From assembly GCA_008638375.1 (NCBI GenBank), contig CM018038.1, positions 35,887,597-35,951,596 of the forward strand: a DNA stretch of 64,000 nt. Reading direction: 5' to 3'. Within the stretch, counting starts at the first letter, position 1. Each line of letters starts with the position of its first letter. The stretch comes from Nyssa sinensis. Taxonomy: Eukaryota; Streptophyta; Magnoliopsida; Cornales; Nyssaceae. Shown in pieces: positions 50,901 to 59,900 of the stretch. The notes below the pieces were generated by a model that did not search any database, was not told the origin of the DNA, and saw nothing but the letters and a program-made list of their open reading frames with translations. A program made the translations under genes and the position numbers.

Positions 50901-53900
50901 CACTACCGGATACTGTGTTTTTGTTGGAGGAAATTTGATTTCATGGAAAAGTAAGAAACACAATGTTGTGTCACGATCTAGTGCAGAATCAAAATATAGA
51001 GCTATGGCACAATCTGTATGTGAGATAATGTGGATATATCAACTCTTGATTGAGGTTGGTCTTAAAGCTTCAATACCAGCAAAATTGTGGTGTGATAACT
51101 AAGCGACTCTCTATATTGCTTCCAATCCTGTGTTTCATGATCGGACTAAGCATATTGAGATTGACTGTCATTTTGATCGTGAAAAGTTGCAGTAAAATTT
51201 GATCTCTACCGGATACGTGAAAACTGGAGAACAATTAGGAGATATCTTCACAAAGGCTCTCAATGGGGCTCGAGTCGATTTTATTTGCAACAAGTTGGGC
51301 CTGATTAATATCTATGCTCCAGCTTGAGGGAGAGTGATACAGAATATACATAGGATTATTCTAGAATATACAGGCAGTAGGGTTGACTATATAGGCTCAA
51401 TCATAGGGATTCTAATTAGTCTACTTTCGTAATTTAGTCTCTCAATTTGTGTATAAATACACTTGTATATTTTGAATGTAATAATATAGAGAATTATTTT
51501 TCTTTCTTGGTTTCAGCGCTATTTATTGCTATTCAAATGTTCAAATAGCAATTCTGTTTCCGAAAATGAAATTGAAATGTTTCGATTATGTTCGATGTCC
51601 ATGGTATATTTGAAGTTTCTTTTGGTATGATAACCCATGACAAGGCATTGGTATTATTCAATGAGCTTTGTTTAGGCTAACCCTATTCTCTTCGCTACCT
51701 TTCAGGTATGTTGAAGGAAGAGAAACTAAGACAAAGATGACAACGAAATATGAGACAAAGATGAGGTATTGAAAAAGAAGAACTTTGTGAAAGTTGAATA
51801 TAGCTTGAGATAGGCTTGTACCTATGTAATAAATGTAAGGTTATAAAAGTAAATGATGGATCACCTTTATTTCCAAAAAATGGCATGTACATATAGATGT
51901 GTTGAGATGTATGTAGACAAGCTCTGATTAGGTGAAACGGTAGATGAATGAGAATTGATTCCGCTTTATATTTACTGTTGTGATAATTTTCACAGGATTG
52001 CATTTCACTTGATTCTGTACAGCCCTAGGAGCCGGTCATGGCACGAGATTCTGCTCAAGACACGAGAGGCCAGATACGGGTCGTGACAAGTATCTTTGTC
52101 CTTTAGTGAAATTGGCATTGACTATTTGGTTTTACATATGCTCCTGAATTGAGGATTCTTGTATTTTTCCAAGGTTGCTTTTCTAATAGACATTTTTGCC
52201 TTCACTGCTTTGTTTTCATGCAATCCTTTGAGCACTGAAGAAAAAAAGTGCATATTGCTGATAAAGTATTTGGAGCTTCATGGTGTTACTGGTACAACAC
52301 TTCCTCTTCAGTTAGGTTATATTTCCTTTAAACAATTCTTCTCTTTGGGAACTTCTTGCCCCCCATTCTCATTGAAAAAAGTTTTCGGATTATAAAGAAG
52401 TAACAAAAATTTATGAAAACAAACATCCTTGTACAAATCATCCAAAATCATTATCTTACTGGGTTGTTTTCATATGAGAAGAGTTCCAACTTGTTGAGTG
52501 GTGGATCTACTCTGGCCTTTTCCCACAATGTCATTCCTCTACCAGCTCGGAGAATAGTTGGCATCCATCCAGTGAATAAAGTGCTGCATGATGCAAGATA
52601 ATTAAAATTAGAGAAAATTTAATCAAAATATAAGATAAGATTGACATGAGAGCTAAACCAAGACCCAAAGATACACAATCAGAAGGCAAATGATGTCTGA
52701 TAGTCATTAATTTTAATGTCCCAGATATGTTAGTCATAGATTTTACCATTGCCCCAAGCAAACATCCACGTTTTGTGCTACCTAGTTCTAGCTAGTCAAT
52801 AGCCAGTAACCAATACAAGAACACAGAATATTTTAACAATTTGGAAAATAGAGAAGCCTCATATGTTTTCATGACAAGAAGAAGCAGGCAGTCCTTCAAT
52901 TGTGAGGAGGTGAAGGACTAATGTATGCATGTCACAATGGTTAAGCCGTACTAGTGGACTGAAGAAAACAACTGATCACATTCACAGATGACAGAAGTCC
53001 ACTCATCAATGCATCATACATATTTGATATCACGTGAATTAAATAGCTGCAACTGCAATTCTTACCCAAAGTCCATTTTTTGTAAAATTTTCTGCAGTCA
53101 TTCCTAAACAAACCCACTGTAAACATTTCCCAATATTAAACAAAATTTATGCACATTCAAGATGCCTCCAGGAGCTTCCCCAATGAGCAGATTGAAGAAA
53201 TTTTCTAAATTCTTCAGAACACTAGTTATTCGATGCTTTAAGTTATTCTTGTCCAAACATGTTCCTTTTAACATTGAATTAAGGCCAAAGCTGTAGCACA
53301 GTGAATAAGTGTTGGCATGGTTAAGTTTCAGGGAAAGGAAACAACTTTTGCGAAGTTTGACATGTTTCCTCTTTTTCTTTTTCCTTTTCCTTTTACTGCT
53401 GCAATGTGAGATATATCCAACTTCTTTTGACAGGCTATCAATATTTCAAACCTTGCTTATGGGCCCATTTACTAATACCCTATAGGAACACAACGGAGAT
53501 TGATCATCTTGGTGCATAGTGCAACCAGCAACTAAAGTCACAATTATAAGGGCCAAGGCTAATTTCTCTTACGGTTTTTTCTTTCTTTTTTCTGGAGAGG
53601 TTAAAAGGTTCATGATTTTCACCATCAACAAAAGTAACTGTTGCAGGTCATGCCATTCTGCATTTTTAATAATTCAGCTCATGTACAACTTTTGGAAAAA
53701 TAGTATTTTATATAGGCAGCAATTACCCAATGTTGGTCCTGCTTACGCAGGGTCCTTTAGACTGGAGACAAGCATACTCTTTGGCATTATTCTTGTAAAA
53801 AGTGGCTGCTCTCAGATTCGAACTCGCGTTATTAGTTCATACACTTTGACAACCCAAACATTTTATTATTACACCAAGCAATGGCCCCCAAGGAAATTGA

Positions 53901-56900
53901 AAGATCTTAATATTTGTTTTGAAGTGTAGATATTAAAATCCATACTCTAAATGACTACCATGGGTACTAAGAACTATACCCTCCATGATTAAGATGGGCT
54001 GCCAATCATAAAATTTTCACTAATTTTGAAAAGCATCTAATTCTTGCCTAAGAGTTACTCTGAGACCCTGACTATGAAGAAACTAGCAATTTTAAAGGAG
54101 CTGAAAGATCCTTATCTAGGAAGAGATGAACTTTCTAAAGAAAATCCTCTAATTAATGAGCTACTAAAATAAAGAATAAGAGGTTAAGAAACTTAATGAG
54201 TAGGCTTTTAACAGTAACAAGGATAAGCCCCTCTTTGTTGGGTAGTGTGGATCCTGATAAGTACTAAACACTAGCCCCTCGACCGAATTTTTCTAAAGGT
54301 ATTTTTAGTATTTCACATTATTGCCCTATTGCCCTAATACTACGTATTTATAGTTAAAGAGCCACATCTCTTTGTACTGGAATTTTGTAACTCTTTCAGA
54401 TCATAGTGAAACTGCAGCAGTTGTGGATGTAGCCCTATTCTGGAGTGAACCACGTAAATCTTTGTGTTCTTGTGTATGCGTGTGATTTTAGATTCATCTC
54501 TATTTTCTTGTTTTCTTTCATGTCTTACCAATCCTGGTTAGGTGATCATATTCCTAACACTCTTCGTCATCATATGTGCATTGAAGTGCTTTCAGCATCC
54601 CTTTCATATTCTAATATTGAAAAAAATTAAATGAATAAGGTAATAAGGTACCCAAGAGCAAGAGATAACTTATCTCATTCTTGAATCTAAACTCCTTCAA
54701 AATTTCCCCTCTTTGACCAACAAGACATATTTAGAGTACAATACCTTTCCAAAAGCCCAATTGAGGGATTCCTTCCTTTACCATATTGCTGAAATAAGTA
54801 TTTTACAATCTCACCTAAAAGAGAAAAAAATGCATGTCAAACATCTGAACTTAATGAAACAAGACCGAGAAGCACATAACACAAGATAGTTTAAACTTTA
54901 AACATAAGCAGAAAATTTAGAAGTCACCCTTGAAGTCTTGACACTCGAAACTAACAGTAGGGACAAAAAAAAAAAGATGATGTCTATAACAAGGCTTAAG
55001 AAACTATCATCCAATATCCAGCCCATATATTCAATTCCAATCTTCAAGGGTACCAAAAGAAAAAAATCATTGATCAAGCCCATATATCCAATATGCAATA
55101 AATGTTGTTATCCCGGTATGCAACAAATAACACATTCTCATGATTATATGCATCTTTAATTAAGGATTTATTTGATTCAAATATAACAACATAACCTTTA
55201 TCACATAATTGACTAATGTTAAGTAAGTTATGTTTTAAAATTTAAAACATTAACTAAAAGCACATTTTCAATAGAGAGAGAGGGGAATATTTATCTATCC
55301 TTTCAATGCCAACTATTTTACCCTTGAGTTGTCTCCAAAGCTCACATATCCTCCGTCTTTTGGTGTGAGAGATGTAAACTTTGCCTTGTCTACGGTCATG
55401 TGTCTTGAGCAACCACTATCAAGGAACTATTTGTCCTTGATTGAGGAAGACTTGAGCCAAACCTACAAAAATCACTTGGGTGACTCCTTTTGGTACTTTA
55501 ACCTTTTTGGGTAGCCTTGGGAGGGAATGTTCCTTTTAGAACCCAAATTATTTTTACTCTGACCATTAATTTTGCATTTGAAGAATGAGCATAATTTGGC
55601 TCATTTGAGCTTGAGGCTTTAACAAAGAAGTTTTGATATGACTTTTGTTTGATGTGAGCATTGTATCCCAAACCAGCCTTATCAAATACACATCTTCGTT
55701 GTGAGATAATTTTATCTAAAATTTCACTTCCTTTTGTAAACTTCTTTAAAGTGAAATTTAGATCTTCGACCTTCTTTTAAGAGAGGAAATTTCTTTTCTA
55801 AGGTCTTTGTTTTTCAAACAAAGGTGATCATTTTCTTTCTTTAGAATCTTATTTTGATCATTTGAAAATTTTATTTCATTTGAAAGTGAGATGATTTTAT
55901 TTTTAAAGAATTTTCTTAAACTCATTATCCAATGCTTCAAAGGCATCTTGCAATTCTTCATAAGAAGAAGAGAAGTTGAGGTTAGAGATTACCTTATCTT
56001 CATTTGCCATGTGACAAAAGTTTGCAACTTCATGGTCACTTGATTCTTCCTCCAAATCATTCCAAATTGCTTTTATTGCCTTCTTTTTGGTTTTTCTTTA
56101 CGTTCCTCTTGAGTTGAGGACAAGTGGCTTTTATGTGTCTGGGCTTTTGACATTCAAAGAAAACAAGGGGATCCTTTTTAAATGGTTCCCTCTTACTTGA
56201 TTCTCTTTTTGTTCCTTCTCATGCCCTTTTAGATATTCAATTTCTTGTGATCGGCAACATCTCATCTCTATCATTTCTTGTTATGCATCTTCTCTTACTT
56301 TTGGGATGAGATTGAGATTTCTCTTGGCTTGCTTCTTGGTGGTAATTCAAGGTCAGAGGATCCGAGAAGCTCATCGAAATTAAACAGGATCTTCGTTTCT
56401 TTCATGGAAACAGCATTTCTTTCTTGGGAACCGAAACAAACACAGTCAATACGATCACTGTTCCATGGAAACAAAATTGTTCCGCGGAACATACGAAATT
56501 GGACCGAATGAGGAAACATTTCGTTTGAGAGTCGATATTTCTAGAGTTGTAAAAAATAAATCATTATTTTTCAAGATAAGACTCAAATGCAAAAAATATT
56601 CTATTATTTTTCAAAATAATAGAAAAGTATAGGGGACATAAAGGTAGGAAACAATATTTTAAACTGTTACTATTTATAGTTAATCGCTTGTTTTACTTTT
56701 ATTTATAGTAATTTGGTCAATTATCAGTGGATCATAAATATTATTATGTCATTTATAGAATCGTATTATTTTCATGATATGAGTATAGCTAAAACATGCA
56801 AACTAATAGAACATTAAATAAATTTAAAGTTTTTTTTCACTGTTTCCAATTTTTCTCCATTTCCATTAGTTCCGTAAGTTCTCCGTTCCGACAGACCGAA

Positions 56901-59900
56901 ACTATACATCAAACGATATTTGCCTTGCTTAGAAATTGAGTCCTTTGTTCTTGGAAAGCTCTTGCTTCAATCTTGGTATGCTGAGATCTTACCATCTCAA
57001 CATTAGTATAGCTTTTACTAAAAGTCGCTAAAGAATTAATAATATTTGTGAATCTAGTAAACATTTCAGGAATAAATTCATTACTATTTATTTTAATTAG
57101 TTCATAATTATGAACTAACATGCTAATTTTGGATTCCTTCACTTGATTTGTAACTTCATAGGCAACTTCAAGTTTATCCCAAATCTCTTTTGCAGATTCA
57201 CACACGAAGATTCTATTAAACTCATTTACATCTAAAGCACAATATAAGTTACTCATTGCCTTAGCATTGAGTTGAATTAATTTGATGTCATTTTCATCCC
57301 ATTCATTTTCTTTCTTAACTACCTTGGTGGAGCTAGAAGCTTTCAAAGCTTTCATTGGAACATGTGAACCATTAATAATGACCTTCCAAATTTCATAGTC
57401 TAAAGCTTGAAAATAAATTTTCATTCTAGCCTTCCAATATGCGTAATTTGGACCCTAAACAAGGGAGGACTATTTGTTGATTTCCCTTCAGCAAACAAAG
57501 ACGTTCCCACAATATTTTTCATGTATTTTCTCGTAGAGAATTGACTTTATTTTCAAGAGACAAGGGTCTGATACCACTTGTTGCCCAGATTTATACCCAA
57601 GAGAGGGGAAATTTGGGTATTTGGCAAATATTAACAACTTTCTACAACTTTAAATATTAATGCAAATAGAGTACAAAGTAAGCAAAGAGTAGGGAAGAGA
57701 GAACAAACACATATTTTACAAGGTTCAGAAAACTTCCTACGCCCTCAACTCAAGCTCCCCGCTTGAGTTTTTCCACTATATAAACTCCTTCACAGGTGGA
57801 GATCAAACCTTTACAATGAAGAGCTTCTTATTCTTTTCTAGCAAAATCCATTTTTGCCTCATAAGAGTAGCACCATGGTTTTAAATAAAGGCCGTTACGT
57901 ATCATATCAGCCCTTATGTATCAGTTTTTTGACCCTCCAATACTGTTACAAGCTGATAAATCAGTGTGACTAAAATTCACAGCCATATTGGTCGATACCG
58001 TTACGTATTGCCCGTTATGATCGTTACAAAACTGTTACGCTTGTTTTGTGTTTTTTTTTTTTAAATTTTTAATTTTTCCGAATTCTTATGATTTCTATTT
58101 TTATAAGATTTATATATAAGAGAGATACTTAACAAAATAATCCAAGAAAATTTGAAATGGGTTTCCAAAACACTCGGGCTAATGCGATCTCAAAAAAGTC
58201 TCTTGGCCTCAAAATTTTTAAAATTTTTTTTATTCTATAACTAATCACACTAAATAAATTTTCATGCTTATAATAATTTTTTTATTATTAATATTATTCG
58301 TTATAATGTTACTCAAATTAAATGATACTTCGTATTAGTTTAACTTTAAAAAAATCATATAAAATAAAAATATATCTTCTTAGGTGTTATTTATAATAAA
58401 AATATTCTTTTAGATGTTGGAAAATTGAAAAATAGTAGCAAAAAATATCAAAATACGATAAATTGTAATCAAAATATATGTATTCAGTGACTTTTAAGAA
58501 ATTTACTAATGTTTGAAAAAAATTCACGAACGCAGGTTTTAGATTTCCCGTTAAGGATGACCCAATATGCCCAATACTGTTATACCGCAACGGCATCAAA
58601 TCCCGTGACTGCGATTTAAATCCATGGGTAGCACTAACACATAAATCTCACCGCAATAAGAAAATACAAGTTTATACCAACAGGTCACTCTCTTTTAGAG
58701 ATGATTGGTGAAATAAATGCTCACTCACTAATGATTGATCAAGATAAACTCTGAGTATTTAAGATGAAGAAAACTTTCAGATCTAGGTTTAGCAATCAAC
58801 GAGATCTAAAGTCAATTGAGAGGTCAAGAAGTTAAAGAATGTTAGCTATTGGAAATAAATGCTATAGAGAACCTCTATTTATAGGCCTTTGAAGAATCTA
58901 GCCGTTAGATTCAAAAACTAGTCGTTCTCCCCTTTTTGATATGTTCAAAATTCAAATTTGCGAATTGCTAGATCGATTGGATCATAATTCAGTCAAATGA
59001 ACTCAACTGATTTGTCCAAAGACTTGAGGTTCGTCTTGTCAAGAATAACCAGTCGAATGGTCTTGAGAATCAGTCAACTAATTTGTCTAATGTCAAAATG
59101 TTCACAAATGCGTATTGAATATCTAGTCAACTAGTTTTGATAGAAAGTCCAGTCTTGTGAACATAAAAAAATGAGTCAACTAGATATATGAAATGGTCAA
59201 CTGGTTTAAAAAGTAGTAAAAATATGCTTAAGAATCAATCAACTGGTCTTGAGAGATAGTCAACTGGTTTTTGGCAATTTAAGCAATTTTCCTATGTTAA
59301 CCAATGTTCTTTTTTTCAAATGACTTGACTTGTCAAAACTTAAGATTTATCAAATGTAGTGTTTTGAAAATTCATTTTTGTGATTGGTTTTAGTTAACCG
59401 CTTAAATATTTAGAGCTTATGCATTTAATCAATCATAACCTAACTCACTTCAAAACCCAAAATAATAAAAATCAAAGTCTTCACTTGAATTCTTGGGCTT
59501 GAGTGTGTCCACTTGCTTGAGATTGGCTTTGAAACTTGTGATCAAGTGGATTTCTTCATTTTGATGGACTTTTCATTTCTTGATCAACCATTCTCATTGA
59601 CCTAGTTGACTTATTTGCATTGTCACTAGATAAAACATTAGTCCTCATCGTTAATACCTTGTAATCATCAAAATTATTGAGTTGCTCTTGGTTGAAAACC
59701 TTTTAAGGCTAATAAATCCAAATACAAAATTTAGTAGTGATGAAGGAGGTTGTTTTGATAATCCTGGGGAAATATAAAAGACTTGTAGGTCAACTTATTT
59801 ATTTGATTGTTATACGACCTGACATTACCTATGTTGTAGGGGTTAGTCAATATATGCATACCCCTAAACGGCAACATTGGGAAGTTTTTCTGTCGTATCT

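Larger units (their letters stand above)
47383..51515 (+). mobile_element. Ty1/copia element E, youngest copy, protease deleted
   Basis: LTRs 47383-47563 and 51335-51515 are both 181 bp and differ at 4 positions. Primer site TGGTATCAGAGT follows the 5' LTR and the purine tract GCTTGAGGGAGAG precedes the 3' LTR. Flanks GAGCT / GCGCT are a 5-bp duplication with one change. Gag, integrase, RT and RNase H are recognisable in order with few breaks. Protease and pre-integrase are missing: the gag knuckle runs directly into the integrase core. It inserted into a gypsy-type LTR. Confidence 0.93.
45384..52088 (-). mobile_element. Gypsy-type solo LTR interrupted by copia E
   Basis: Starts TGTAATACAC, ends GGGTCGTGACA, and is flanked by a perfect 5-bp duplication AGTAT (45379-45383, 52089-52093). 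Removing copia E and its 5-bp duplication leaves about 2.57 kb, close to the 2.55-kb unit at 25644. The TGTCACGACCC terminus is at the right, so it is opposite to the other two. No gag/pol of its own. Confidence 0.72.
55000..59680 (-). mobile_element. SIRE/Maximus-like copia, truncated, with nested elements
   Basis: On the - strand: a long LTR (about 59680-57579) ending GGGCAACA, two bases, then primer site TGGTATCAGACCC (57564-57576 in reverse); a long gag (57424-55700) and a protease motif. The similarity fades near 55000, so integrase, RT, RNase H and 3' LTR are missing. A hAT-like MITE (57874-58626) sits in the LTR and a second insertion (about 56381-56908) splits gag. It occupies most of a 7-kb intron, in the gene's own orientation. 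Its inner end lies within about 200 bp of the exon at 54745-54814. Confidence 0.75.

Noticed and set aside
53814..53824. A tRNA gene suggested by the TTCGAA box B
   Set aside because: No cloverleaf can be drawn; the surrounding blocks match an Au-like SINE.
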